Made by a program: the position numbers and the translations under genes
From: Acididesulfobacillus acetoxydans
GTDB taxonomy: Bacteria > Bacillota > Desulfitobacteriia > Desulfitobacteriales > Desulfitobacteriaceae
Assembly (NCBI RefSeq): GCF_900016645.1
Contig: NZ_CDGJ01000032.1
Reading direction: 5' to 3' (one strand)
Length of the DNA: 64,000 nt
Shown here: piece by piece, positions 8,776-17,599 of the stretch
Numbering within the stretch: position 1 is the first letter of the stretch
How the letters are laid out: each line of letters starts with the position of its first letter
Notes under the pieces: model-generated
What the model was told of the DNA's origin: nothing
Databases searched by the model: none
What the model saw: only the letters and a program-made list of their open reading frames with translations

Positions 8776-9615
8776 ATGAAAACGATTATGGTGGTCGGAG
8801 CCGGCCAGATGGGCTCAGGCATTGCGCAAGTGGCTGCTCAGGCCGGTTATGCCGTGATTTTGAACGATATTAAGGATGAGTTTGTTCAACGGGGATTGCA
8901 GACGATTGCCAAAAATCTGAGTCGGAGCGTAGAAAAGGGCAAGATGGAGGCCGCGGAAAAAGAGGCGGTTTTGAGCCGCTTGAAGCCCTCTGTGGCGCTG
9001 GAAGACGCGGCCGCAGCGGACCTGGTCATTGAAGCGGCGGTGGAAAATATGGCGATCAAGGCTGAGATCTTCAAGCAGTTGGACGCAGTTTGCCCCGAAG
9101 CCACGATTCTCGCGACCAACACTTCCTCTTTGCCGATTACGGAAGTGGCGGCCGTGACTAAGCGGCCGGAAAAAGTCATAGGCATGCACTTTATGAATCC
9201 GGTACCGGTGATGAAGCTGGTCGAGGTCATCCGGGGGCTGGCGACCGATGACGCGGTGTATGGGGAAATTGAGGCTTTGAGCCGCAAGATGGGCAAGACC
9301 CCGGTCGAGGTCAATGATGCGCCGGGCTTTGTCGCCAACCGCATTCTCATTCCCATGATTAACGAAGCTGTTTGGACCCTTTATGAAGGGATTGCCGGTA
9401 TCGAAGAGATCGACCAGGTGATGAAACTGGGCATGAACCATCCGATGGGTCCGTTGACCCTGGCGGACCTGATCGGCCTGGACACGGTGCTGGCCATTTG
9501 CGAGGTACTGCACGAGGGTATGGGTGACAAATACCGTCCCTGTCCTCTGCTGCGTAAGTATGTCAAAGCGGGTTGGCTGGGCCGGAAGACCGGCCGGGGC
9601 TTCTATCAATATTAG
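8776..9615 (+). CDS. hbd: 3-hydroxybutyryl-CoA dehydrogenase
   Basis: NAD(P)-dependent oxidoreductase of the C4 pathway (acetoacetyl-CoA to 3-hydroxybutyryl-CoA), 279 residues as usual. It opens with the Rossmann motif VVGAGQMGSGIAQ, then shows LVIEAAVE, the catalytic His region GMHFMNPVPVMKLVEV, and the C-terminal domain signature FVANRILIPMINEA and HPMGPLTLADLIGLD. The start follows GAGAGGAGAG. No crotonase gene lies next to it, although such a gene normally accompanies hbd. Confidence 0.95.
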   Translation: MKTIMVVGAGQMGSGIAQVAAQAGYAVILNDIKDEFVQRGLQTIAKNLSRSVEKGKMEAAEKEAVLSRLKPSVALEDAAAADLVIEAAVENMAIKAEIFKQLDAVCPEATILATNTSSLPITEVAAVTKRPEKVIGMHFMNPVPVMKLVEVIRGLATDDAVYGEIEALSRKMGKTPVEVNDAPGFVANRILIPMINEAVWTLYEGIAGIEEIDQVMKLGMNHPMGPLTLADLIGLDTVLAICEVLHEGMGDKYRPCPLLRKYVKAGWLGRKTGRGFYQY

Positions 9616-9779
9616 GGATGGAGTCAGGAGGGACCGCGCGAAGGACTTCAGAGCGAATTATCTATAAAGGAAAGAACAGTGGGAAGCATTTCAGGTCGGG
9701 TTAGGTTAAGAGCCGTGCGAACAATTCAGGACGAATTACAGGACGGATTGCAGAAAGGATCGCAGGAAGGAGTACAGGG

Positions 9780-11078
9780 ATGGCCGATGTCAAAGAACTT
9801 TATCGACGGAAAAGGATGAGCGCGGAAGAGGCGATCAAGCTTATTCAGGACGGGGATTACATTTCTATTCCCGTGGGTGTGGGGGAGCCCCCGGCCCTTC
9901 TGACTGCCCTGTCGGATCATCGCCGGGAGTACCGGGATGTTAAGGTGATGCAGATTCTTCCTATCCGCAAATACGGCTACTATGATCCGGAGACTGTGGA
10001 AAACGTACGCCATTTAGGCTTTTTCTTGGGGGGGCCTTCCCGTTCGGGCATCGGGGATGGCTGGGTGGACGTCATCCCCAACTATTTCTACGAACTCCCC
10101 CAACTCATCCGGGAAGGTTCAATTCCGGTAGACGTCGTTATGGCTATGGCTTCGCCGATGAACAAGCATGGGTACTTTTCCATCAGCTTGGGAACGGATT
10201 ATACCATGGCCGGGATTGAGAAGGCTCGGGCTTTGATTCTGGAAGTAAACCCCAATGTTCCTTTCACCTGCGGCGACTGCTGGGTGCACATTTCCCAGGT
10301 AGCCGGATTGATGGAAACGGAGGAGGAACTGCTGGAAGTGGGTTTGCCTAAAATCGGGGCAGTGGAGGAGAACATCGGCAAACAGGTCGCGGAGCTCATT
10401 GAGGACGGTTCGACCTTGCAGATTGGCTATGGGGCCATTCCGGATGCGGTGGTCATGCAGTTGAAGGACAAGCACGATTTAGGGATTCATACGGAGATGG
10501 TCGGAGACGGAATCTTGACCCTGGTGGAGAGCGGGGTGGTTACGAACCGTAAAAAGAATTATCATCCCGGCAAGATGCTGGCTACTTTTGCCCTCGGGTC
10601 ACGGCGGCTCTACCGCTTCATGGACCTAAATCCCGCTCTGGAAATGCATCCGGTGAATTTCACCAATGATCCCATGCTGGCGGGCCAAAATGATAAGCTG
10701 GTTTCCATCAATGGTTCGATTGAGGTGGATTTTATGGGTCAGTGCAACTCTGAATCCATTGGTCCGCTTCCGTACAGCGGGACGGGTGGCCAGGCGGACT
10801 TTGTCCGGGCAGCTAACCGGTCCCGGGGAGGGAAGTCGTTTATCGTCCTGCCTTCGACTGCGAAAAAAGGCAGCATCAGCCGGATTGTGCCTTCCCTGAC
10901 ACCCGGTGCCGCTGTGACGACCGGCAAAAATGACGTTAACTATGTAGTGACCGAATACGGAGTGGCCAAGCTGAGGGGAAAGAGTTTGAAACAAAGGGCG
11001 GAAGCCCTGATTGGGATTGCCCACCCGGATTTCAGGGAGGATTTGAGAAAAGCGGCTCGCAAGCTGCATTTGCTCTAG
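9780..11078 (+). CDS. Acetyl-CoA hydrolase/transferase family CoA-transferase (4-hydroxybutyrate/butyrate type)
   Basis: Moves CoA between an acyl-CoA and acetate or another carboxylate; 432 residues. Motifs of the family are visible: GYGAIPDAV, TEMVGDGILTLVESG, NGSIEVDFMGQCNSES and GTGGQADFVRAANRS, the last being the glycine-rich CoA-binding motif of butyryl-CoA:acetate and 4-hydroxybutyrate CoA-transferases. Its place among thiolase, hbd and acyl-CoA dehydrogenase suggests butyrate activation or release. The leader (about 9690-9779) is a run of CAGGA-like purine units, and GGAAGGAG provides the ribosome site. The exact substrate cannot be fixed from sequence. Confidence 0.88.
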   Translation: MADVKELYRRKRMSAEEAIKLIQDGDYISIPVGVGEPPALLTALSDHRREYRDVKVMQILPIRKYGYYDPETVENVRHLGFFLGGPSRSGIGDGWVDVIPNYFYELPQLIREGSIPVDVVMAMASPMNKHGYFSISLGTDYTMAGIEKARALILEVNPNVPFTCGDCWVHISQVAGLMETEEELLEVGLPKIGAVEENIGKQVAELIEDGSTLQIGYGAIPDAVVMQLKDKHDLGIHTEMVGDGILTLVESGVVTNRKKNYHPGKMLATFALGSRRLYRFMDLNPALEMHPVNFTNDPMLAGQNDKLVSINGSIEVDFMGQCNSESIGPLPYSGTGGQADFVRAANRSRGGKSFIVLPSTAKKGSISRIVPSLTPGAAVTTGKNDVNYVVTEYGVAKLRGKSLKQRAEALIGIAHPDFREDLRKAARKLHLL

Positions 11079-11121
11079 AGCAGACCGAACTCTCATGAAA
11101 GTAAATGAAGGAGTGTTGACC

Positions 11122-12264
11122 GTGATTTTTGATTTAACGGAAGACCACATCATGATGCGCAAGATGGTACGCGACTTTGCCGAGAAGGAATGCGGGCCGG
11201 GTGCGGGCGAGAGGGATGAGAAGGAAGAATTCCCCCGCGAGATTTGGGATAAGCTGGCGGAATTGGGCCTGGCCGGCATTACTTTTCCCGAGGAATACGG
11301 AGGCGTCGGAGCTGACTACATTTCCTACGCCATCGCAGTGGAAGAGCTCTCCCGGGTGGACGCTTCCGTGGGCGTGACGGTCTCGGCCCATTCCAGTCTG
11401 GGTGCTAACCCGATCAATCTTTTCGGAACGGAAGAACAGAAGCGGAAATATCTGGTCCCCCTGGCCAAAGGAGAGAAGATGGGAGCCTTGGGCCTGACTG
11501 AGCCGATGGCGGGCTCGGACGCTTCCGGAACCCGGACCACGGCGGTGCGTGAGGGCGGGGATTATATCATTAACGGCTCCAAGATTTTTATTACCAACGG
11601 CCACGAGGCAGATATTTATATCGTTATTGCCCAGATGGACAAGAGCAAAGGAAACAAAGGAATTGCCGCTTTCATTCTGGAAAAGGGCATGCCCGGTTTT
11701 ACTTTCGGTAAGAAAGAGCAAAAGATGGGGATTCGCTCCTCTGCCACCTACGAACTGGTTTTTGACAATGTCCGCGTCCCGGCTGAAAACCTGCTGGGGC
11801 AGGAAGGTCAGGGCTTCAAGATCGCCATGATCACTTTGGATTACGGGCGCATCGGCATCGCGTCCCAAGCTTTGGGAATTGCCCAGGGGGCTTACGAACA
11901 GGCCTTGAAGTACGCCAAAGAACGGGTTCAGTTTGGCAAGACACTCGCTCAGTTCCAGATCAATCAGTTTAAGCTGGCGGACATGGCCACGCAGATTGAA
12001 GCGGCCCGCCTTCTCGTCTATCAGGCGGCTTACCTGGCTTCTCAGCACAAGCCGGTCTCCAAGGCTTCGGCCATGGCCAAGCTGCATGCCTCTGAAACTG
12101 CCATGTGGGTGACGACGCAAGCGGTGCAAATTCACGGAGGCTACGGCTATATCCGGGAGTATCCGGTGGAACGGATGATGCGGGATGCCAAAATTACCGA
12201 GATTTATGAGGGGACGAGCGAAGTGCAGCGTATCGTGATCAGCAACCATATTTTGCGCGAGTAA
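11122..12264 (+). CDS. Second short-chain acyl-CoA dehydrogenase
   Basis: Paralogue of the gene at 7478 (380 residues), starting MIFDLTEDHIMMRKMVRDF. The FAD-contact motif LGLTEPMAGSDAS and catalytic Glu in EIYEGTSEVQR are intact. The GTG at 11122 is chosen because AAGGAG lies 8 bases upstream and the family start follows directly; an upstream ATG at 11095 would add nine atypical residues. Only 43 bases after the CoA-transferase, so it is in the same operon. Two dehydrogenases suggest different chain lengths or opposite directions, which is inference. Confidence 0.92.
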   Translation: MIFDLTEDHIMMRKMVRDFAEKECGPGAGERDEKEEFPREIWDKLAELGLAGITFPEEYGGVGADYISYAIAVEELSRVDASVGVTVSAHSSLGANPINLFGTEEQKRKYLVPLAKGEKMGALGLTEPMAGSDASGTRTTAVREGGDYIINGSKIFITNGHEADIYIVIAQMDKSKGNKGIAAFILEKGMPGFTFGKKEQKMGIRSSATYELVFDNVRVPAENLLGQEGQGFKIAMITLDYGRIGIASQALGIAQGAYEQALKYAKERVQFGKTLAQFQINQFKLADMATQIEAARLLVYQAAYLASQHKPVSKASAMAKLHASETAMWVTTQAVQIHGGYGYIREYPVERMMRDAKITEIYEGTSEVQRIVISNHILRE

Positions 12265-12302
12265 GGTTCTCCCTTCCCGAAAGCCGCACGCAGTCATAGA
12301 AT

Positions 12303-12352
12303 GTCCCAACGGCTGAGGATGAGTTTCGCCGAAGCCGCTTATCCCAAAATGA
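12303..12352. repeat. Fragment of dispersed modular repeat (module F)
   Basis: The segment AGTTTCGCCGAAGCCGC followed by TATCCCAAAAT recurs inside the long repeat copy at 29517-29728. Here it stands alone in the 110-base gap between an acyl-CoA dehydrogenase and a thiolase. Non-coding. Confidence 0.55.
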
Positions 12353-12374
12353 TACCAAACGGAGGAAAACAGAG

Positions 12375-13553
12375 ATGAACGAAGTTGTCATAGTCAGTGC
12401 GGTTCGCACTCCCGTCGGTTCCTTTGGCGGCGCTCTGAGCCAGGTATCGGCGCCGGACCTGGGGGCACTGACCATCCGGGAAAGCATCAGAAGGGCCGGC
12501 ATCACCCCCGAAGAGGTGGATGAAGTGATCATGGGCAATGTGCTGAGCGCTGGTCTGGGGCAAAACCCGGCCCGGCAGGCCGCTATGAAAGCGGGCATTC
12601 CGCAGGAAGTCCCTTCGTGGACGGTGAGTAAGGTGTGCGGTTCAGGCCTGAAAGCTGTTGTCTGTGCGGCTCAGGCCATATTAGCCGGAGACGCCGAGAT
12701 CATTGTCGCCGGGGGAATGGAAAGCATGTCCCTGGCGGCCTATGCTTTGCCTAAGGCCCGTACCGGTTACCGTATGGGAAATGCCACGGTTGTGGATACA
12801 ATGATTATCGACGGTCTGACCGATGCTTTCCACAACATCCACATGGGCCTGACCGCCGAAAACATCGCGGAAAAATTCGGCATATCACGGCAGGAACAGG
12901 ATGAATTTTCCGTCCGCAGCCAGAACAGGGCCGAGAAAGCGATTAAAGAGGGCAAGTTCGCCGAGGAGATTGTTCCGGTGGTCATCCCGCAAAAGAAAGG
13001 GGATCCCGTCGTCTTCAGCCAGGATGAATTTCCTCGCTTCGGCACGAGTGTGGAGACCCTGGACAAGTTGCGCCCGGCCTTTAAAAAGGACGGTACGGTT
13101 ACCGCCGGGAATGCTTCGGGGATCAATGACGGGGCCGCGGCAGTCGTGGTCATGAGTGCCGCCAAAGCGGAGGCCCTGGGGGTCAGACCTTTGGTTAAAA
13201 TCACATCCTGGGCTTCCGCCGGGGTGGATCCCCTGATTATGGGCACCGGGCCGATCCCGGCGACCCGTAAAGCCTTAGCCAAAGCGGGTTTGAAAATCGA
13301 AGATATAGACGTGGTGGAGGCCAATGAGGCTTTCGCGGCTCAGGCTCTCGAGGTGGCGAAAGAGCTTAACCTGGATATGGAGAAGACTAATCTCAACGGG
13401 GGAGCCGTGGCCCTCGGCCATCCGATCGGTGCATCCGGGGCGCGCATTCTGGTGACTTTACTCTACGAAATGGGCCGCCGGAAGGCCCGCAGGGGTCTGG
13501 CTACCCTCTGTATCGGCGGTGGCCAAGGAATCAGTATGGTTGTGGAGCGCTGA
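12375..13553 (+). CDS. Second acetyl-CoA C-acetyltransferase (thiolase)
   Basis: Thiolase of 392 residues, paralogous to the one at 6077. It has the nucleophile Cys in SKVCGSGLKAV, GGMESMSLAAY, NEAFAAQ, GGAVALGHPIGASGA and the canonical C-terminal LCIGGGQGISMV. The C-terminal Cys motif is closer to consensus than in the first thiolase, so this may be the main acetoacetyl-CoA enzyme. A GGAGGAAAACAGAG leader precedes the ATG. Last gene of the acyl-CoA cluster; a terminator follows. Confidence 0.94.
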   Translation: MNEVVIVSAVRTPVGSFGGALSQVSAPDLGALTIRESIRRAGITPEEVDEVIMGNVLSAGLGQNPARQAAMKAGIPQEVPSWTVSKVCGSGLKAVVCAAQAILAGDAEIIVAGGMESMSLAAYALPKARTGYRMGNATVVDTMIIDGLTDAFHNIHMGLTAENIAEKFGISRQEQDEFSVRSQNRAEKAIKEGKFAEEIVPVVIPQKKGDPVVFSQDEFPRFGTSVETLDKLRPAFKKDGTVTAGNASGINDGAAAVVVMSAAKAEALGVRPLVKITSWASAGVDPLIMGTGPIPATRKALAKAGLKIEDIDVVEANEAFAAQALEVAKELNLDMEKTNLNGGAVALGHPIGASGARILVTLLYEMGRRKARRGLATLCIGGGQGISMVVER

Positions 13554-13560
13554 GGCGGTT

Positions 13561-13595
13561 ATCGATGTTCAGCTTAAGCTGAACGAGTTCACTCC
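13561..13595. repeat. Fragment of dispersed modular repeat (TTCAGC hairpin, module E)
   Basis: TGTTCAGCTTAAGCTGAAC is a perfect 19-base inverted repeat followed by GAGTTCAC. The same module occurs at 32704-32734, 57671-57700 and, reversed, 29520-29549. Confidence 0.7.
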
Positions 13596-13676
13596 GCTTA
13601 CCCGGGAAGCAGCGGACCCGGGAAGCGGATGCGGCGGCCGGGGGAACCGGTTTAGGCATCCGTGGCGACAAGCGAA

Positions 13677-13723
13677 GGCCCGGTCGGGAAGCACGCGGTG
13701 TTTTCCGGCCGGGACTTTTTTTA
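13677..13723 (+). terminator. Rho-independent terminator of the acyl-CoA cluster
   Basis: CCCGGTCGGGAA pairs with TTCCGGCCGGG (one bulge and one wobble) around a 10-base loop, followed by ACTTTTTTT. It closes the plus-strand cluster before the convergent sulfolipid genes. Confidence 0.75.
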
Positions 13724-13725
13724 GC

Positions 13726-13825
13726 TAATCAGAAAGTATAAGTCTGAGGGCACATAAGAAAACTGGCGTTGTCGCCTTGATTCAACCGATCGCTCGTTTG
13801 AGCGATCGCGCCGGCTGAGTTTCCG
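13726..13825. repeat. Dispersed nested-hairpin repeat, copy 2
   Basis: Second copy of the element at 3344-3450, with the identical 22-base palindromic core and the outer ATAAGAAAACT arm. It lies between the ends of convergent genes, a typical place for REP-like or bidirectional terminator elements. Confidence 0.7.
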
Positions 13826-13848
13826 CGGGACCCATCGGAAGGGTGGGT

Positions 13849-15066
13849 TCAGCGCTTGATGTGACCTGTCGAGCGCAAAATCTGACCGGGTTCGGGGCTG
13901 GCTTCCAGGCCGGAGCCGCGGCCGCGCGTGAGGCCGGGTTCTTGGGCGGGCACGGGGTCACCGGCAAGTGCCTGCCGGTAAAATTGCAGCAACTGTTCCG
14001 CGGGTCTCTCCCAGCCAAACTCGGCCGCCGTGGCCCGGGCCCGGCCGCCCATGTCCCGGCGCACCTGTTGATCCCGCAAGTCTTCGACCGCTTGCTCCAG
14101 GCTTTCGGCTTGGGCCGGGTTGTAGAGCAAGCCGTTTATTGCAGGGGCGATCTGTTCCCGGGCGGGACCGCTGTCCGCGGCGATCACCGGCAGACCGGAA
14201 GCCATGGCTTCTAAAATGACGAGGCCCAAAGTGTCGGTCAAGGAAGGGAAGAGGAAAATATCCGAGGAGGCATAAGCTTTCGCCAGGTCTTCGCCATGGA
14301 GAAAACCTGTGAAAACGGTCTGTGTACCTTGGAAATGCTTCTCCAAAGCCTGGCGGTGGGGCCCGTCACCGACGAGGGCTAAGCAGAAATCTGCGGATTT
14401 GGTCAAAAGCGGGCGGATTCCTTCAATACCTTTTTCTGGAGCCAGGCGGCCGACGTAAAGGAGCAGAAGTTTTTCCGGATGCCCGTTGCTGAGGCGTTCT
14501 CGCCAGGAGTTTTCGCGGTGGCTCGGGTGAAAACGGTCCAAGGCGACGCCGCGCGACCAAACGTGTACATTGCGGAATCCGCGCTCGGTTAAAGCGTTTT
14601 GGACAGCCCGGGAGGTGCAAAGATTGAGCCGGGCCTGATTGTGCAGGAGTTGGAGATATTTCCAAGTCAAGGGCTGAAGAAACGACAAGTGGTAGAATTT
14701 CATATATTGGGCGATATTGGTATGATAGGAGGCCACAAGCGGCAGCCTCAAGCGCCTGCTGTAGTAGACGCCCGCTAATCCCAAGAAAGCCGGGTTCACC
14801 GCGTGAACTAAGTCCGGCTGAAATTCCCGCAGGTATTTTTTGACTTTCGCTGTGGGCAGAGAAAATTTACGGTCGGGATAGAAGAAAAAGCTTCGGGCAG
14901 GAACCCCCGCCACCTTGGCGCCCATGTATTCTTGCTCTCCCAGGTCGGGTGCGATCACCAGGACTTCGTGCCCGTTGCGCCGCAGCCAGCGTATAGAGGC
15001 ACAAAGGCGGGTGACGACGCCGTCTGTGGAAGGAAGAAAGGTTTCAGTAATAATTGCTATTTTCAT
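13849..15066 (-). CDS. sqdX: Glycosyltransferase family 4, likely sulfoquinovosyltransferase
   Basis: Predicted to transfer sulfoquinovose from UDP-sulfoquinovose to diacylglycerol, the last step of SQDG sulfolipid synthesis. 405 residues with GT4 layout: N-terminal KIAIITETFLPSTDGVVTRL (the start typical of SqdX/PimB-like enzymes), YHTNIAQYMKFYHL, then the C-terminal nucleotide-sugar site with VGRLAPEKG, LVGDGPHR and the E-x7-E region FPSLTDTLGLVILEAMASGLP. The start at 15066 is chosen from the family N-terminus. Directly downstream of sqdB on the same strand, which is the main reason for this specific call; a general GT4 mannosyl/glucosyltransferase is the alternative. Confidence 0.8.
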   Translation of the reverse strand: MKIAIITETFLPSTDGVVTRLCASIRWLRRNGHEVLVIAPDLGEQEYMGAKVAGVPARSFFFYPDRKFSLPTAKVKKYLREFQPDLVHAVNPAFLGLAGVYYSRRLRLPLVASYHTNIAQYMKFYHLSFLQPLTWKYLQLLHNQARLNLCTSRAVQNALTERGFRNVHVWSRGVALDRFHPSHRENSWRERLSNGHPEKLLLLYVGRLAPEKGIEGIRPLLTKSADFCLALVGDGPHRQALEKHFQGTQTVFTGFLHGEDLAKAYASSDIFLFPSLTDTLGLVILEAMASGLPVIAADSGPAREQIAPAINGLLYNPAQAESLEQAVEDLRDQQVRRDMGGRARATAAEFGWERPAEQLLQFYRQALAGDPVPAQEPGLTRGRGSGLEASPEPGQILRSTGHIKR

Positions 15067-15156
15067 ATTTACTGGGGGCCCGGACAAGGCAAACTTTGAC
15101 TCGCGGCGGCCAGGCCCGTCTCTCCTTTTTCTCAAGCGCAAGGTTTACAAGTCGTA

Positions 15157-16305
15157 TTACTTCCAGGTGACCTTGGGCAGGACATTTGCCTCGATCAGCC
15201 GATGTTTGTGCTGCAGAACGGCCAGGAAAATGCCCCTCAGCACCTGTTCCGTCAGCAAATGCGGTACCAGGCCCAAATCCGAGAGCTTGCTGTGGGTGGC
15301 CCGGTAATAGTGAGTCTCCTTTTCCACCCGCGGGTTTTCCAGGTGAACGATGTGGGTATCAAAGCCTTCGTTCCCGGCGACGGTCTGCACTTTATGGGCT
15401 AGGTCGAGAACGGAGAATTCCTCCGTGAACTGGTTGAAGACACGAAATTCGCCGCGTTCGGCCGGATTTGCGGCGGCGATTTCGATGCAACGGACGGTAT
15501 CCATGATGTTGAGGAAGCCCCGAGTCTGTCCCCCGCCGCCGTAAACCGTCAAGTCATGGCCGACCGCCGCCTGGATCAGAAAACGGTTTAAAACCGTCCC
15601 AAAGACCGCGTCATAGTCCAAACGGTTGAGCAAGACGGGATCCATTAACGTTTCCTCGGTGTGGAGTCCGTAGACCACACCCTGGTTCAGATCGGTGGCT
15701 CGCAACCCCCAGGTTTTACAGGCGAACATGATATTGTGGCTGTCATGGACTTTGGACAGGTGATAAAACGATCCGGGTTGTTTGGGATAAGGCAAGATAT
15801 CTTCGCGTCCCTTGTGGTTGATTTTCAGGTAACCTTCTTCGATGTCGATATTGGGTGTGCCGTATTCGCCCATCGTTCCCAGCTTAATCAGGTGACAGTC
15901 CGGAGCGATTTCTTTCAGCGCAAACAGGACATTCAAGGTTCCCACGACATTATTGACCTGAGTAAAAACCGCGTGTTCGCGGTCGATCATGGAATAGGGA
16001 GCCGAACGCTGCTCGGCAAAATGGACAAAAGCTTCGGGGCGAGTCTGGATCAGGACTTCACGCAAAAAATCATAATGATTCAGATCCCCTATGTAGGTTT
16101 TGATTCGGTGGCTTGTAAGTTGCTGCCAGCGAGTGGTCCGCTCTTGCGGCGAGGCGATGGGTACCAGGGAATTGGAGTGCAATTCCTGATCCCATTTGCG
16201 CCTGATCAAACTGTCGATGATGGTAACTTCATGACCTTGATTGGACAGGTAGAGGGCAGTGGGCCAGCCGCAGAAGCCATCCCCGCCGGCGACTATGATA
16301 CGCAT
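15157..16305 (-). CDS. sqdB: UDP-sulfoquinovose synthase
   Basis: Makes UDP-sulfoquinovose from UDP-glucose and sulfite with bound NAD. 382 residues, the usual SqdB length. The sequence is distinctive: GGDGFCGWPTALYLS, SLIRRKWD, HFAEQRSAPYSMIDREHAV, KLGTMGEYGTPNIDIEEGY, YHLSKVHDSHNI (catalytic Tyr/Lys), LRATDLNQGVVYG and GGGQTRGFLNI. These match the SqdB/SQD1 subgroup far better than generic epimerases. First gene of a two-gene unit with sqdX (90-base gap). Sulfolipid synthesis is best known from phototrophs and is less often reported in Firmicutes. Confidence 0.93.
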   Translation of the reverse strand: MRIIVAGGDGFCGWPTALYLSNQGHEVTIIDSLIRRKWDQELHSNSLVPIASPQERTTRWQQLTSHRIKTYIGDLNHYDFLREVLIQTRPEAFVHFAEQRSAPYSMIDREHAVFTQVNNVVGTLNVLFALKEIAPDCHLIKLGTMGEYGTPNIDIEEGYLKINHKGREDILPYPKQPGSFYHLSKVHDSHNIMFACKTWGLRATDLNQGVVYGLHTEETLMDPVLLNRLDYDAVFGTVLNRFLIQAAVGHDLTVYGGGGQTRGFLNIMDTVRCIEIAAANPAERGEFRVFNQFTEEFSVLDLAHKVQTVAGNEGFDTHIVHLENPRVEKETHYYRATHSKLSDLGLVPHLLTEQVLRGIFLAVLQHKHRLIEANVLPKVTWK

Positions 16306-16551
16306 GCCTTATTCCCCTTCTTGCTCTTGATTTACGATATTCCCCGAACCCGTAAGTAATATTCTTGTACCGGGAGTTTGCCGCTTTCACTTTGTGATAA
16401 CCCTGTGGAGCTTGCGGTAGGGTATGTGTGACGGAAATATCCGCTTATACCCAAGATATAAGGTTAACAAACGGACGTTAACGTTTAACGTGTTTTCTGT
16501 TAGGATTTGGTTAAGGTTGCTGCCAAATGATAGGATGCGGGGGGGTGGGAT

Positions 16552-17145
16552 TCAGCGCCGAACACCGGCATAGTCACCGAAATGAAACAGCCTCAAGCCC
16601 CAGCGGCTGATCGGCTGAAGGAGAGAACTGAAACGCCACATGACGAAGGAGCTGAGTGCGCCGACAACGGCCCCGCCCAAGACGTCGGTCGGCCAGTGCA
16701 CACCGGTGTAAATCCGGGCGATGCCGACCAGAACCGCGAGTACGGTAAAACTCACCTGAATCCAAGGCGCCGTTTTCCCGAAGGAGCCCACGGCAAAACC
16801 GAAGCTGCCTGAGACGTGGTCACTGGGAAAAGAAGCGTCCGGGGGGTGAGGAATAAGCTTGGTGAAAGTGCCGCGGGCCAGTGTTACGAAAGGGCGCGGC
16901 CGGAACCAAAAATGGGCAATGATCACGTTGAAGAGAAGTGCCAGAATCCCTGACAACCCCATGATGAACAAGGCATGACGCTGTTTGCCTTCCTTTCTCG
17001 GTAAGAAGAACCAAGCCGCCAGGAAGAGCACCACGTAGAGTTCCAGAGCGTACTGCGCAATGAAGGCCATCACCCCGTCCAAGATGGGAACATGCCCCGC
17101 CCACTGATTGAGAAAGTGAAAGCCCGTAACATCAAAAGAATTCAA
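16552..17145 (-). CDS. PAP2-family membrane phosphatase (undecaprenyl-diphosphatase-like)
   Basis: Integral membrane lipid phosphatase of about 197 residues, similar to BcrC-type undecaprenyl-diphosphatases or phosphatidylglycerophosphatases. All three active-site blocks are present: FWFRPRPF (the RP block), FPSDHVSGSF (PS-x-H block) and ARIYTGVHWPTDVLGG (R-x5-H block). Four to five hydrophobic segments. The TTG at 17145 is preferred because AGGGGGG lies 7 bases upstream; the longer frame to 17217 adds an unlikely arginine-rich extension. It lies 246 bases upstream of sqdB on the same strand, so a role in lipid metabolism is possible. Confidence 0.85.
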   Translation of the reverse strand: MNSFDVTGFHFLNQWAGHVPILDGVMAFIAQYALELYVVLFLAAWFFLPRKEGKQRHALFIMGLSGILALLFNVIIAHFWFRPRPFVTLARGTFTKLIPHPPDASFPSDHVSGSFGFAVGSFGKTAPWIQVSFTVLAVLVGIARIYTGVHWPTDVLGGAVVGALSSFVMWRFSSLLQPISRWGLRLFHFGDYAGVRR

Positions 17146-17599
17146 ACCAAAAGCCCCCCTATATAATCTCTTATTCGTCCCTATTGGACGGCTATGCTGC
17201 CCGGGCGCCACCGACAAACGATGAAAATGCGCCGAACCGATTCAAAGATAAAGACGGCGGGAAGGAGCGAAAAGTTCGCCGTCCTGGGCTACTTTTGGGT
17301 TCGCCGCTCAGCCTTGCCGGAGAACTTTCTCGATCCGGGCTGTTTTTTCTGTCAGTTCAGGGCGGTCTGATTCAAGAGGGTCGGCTTCAGGCAATTCGGC
17401 TCCGGAGCGTCTCTCTGCCGGCTGGGCCGGTCTGACTTGAGACGGTTTTGAACTTTGGATGAATATGTATCGTCTTTCTTAATGTGTGGTAACAATTTAC
17501 GGGTCTGTTCACACGGTGCAGGACGGGAATAGGTATGGCTATTTCCGTCGGGTTCTGGCAATATAATAAGGGATAATCCGTGTGAGGGGACGGAATTTT
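17146..17599. other. Divergent intergenic region upstream of PAP2 and the ECF sigma operon
   Basis: About 450 bases without a convincing gene. It holds the PAP2 ribosome site at its left end. A stretch at 17483-17520 (GTGGTAACAATTTACG, then GTTCACACGG) could be an autoregulated ECF promoter by position, but I cannot match it to a known consensus. Confidence 0.4.

Noticed and set aside
11134..12309. 391-codon minus-strand frame over the second acyl-CoA dehydrogenase
   Set aside because: Shadow frame produced by codon bias; the plus strand encodes an intact dehydrogenase.
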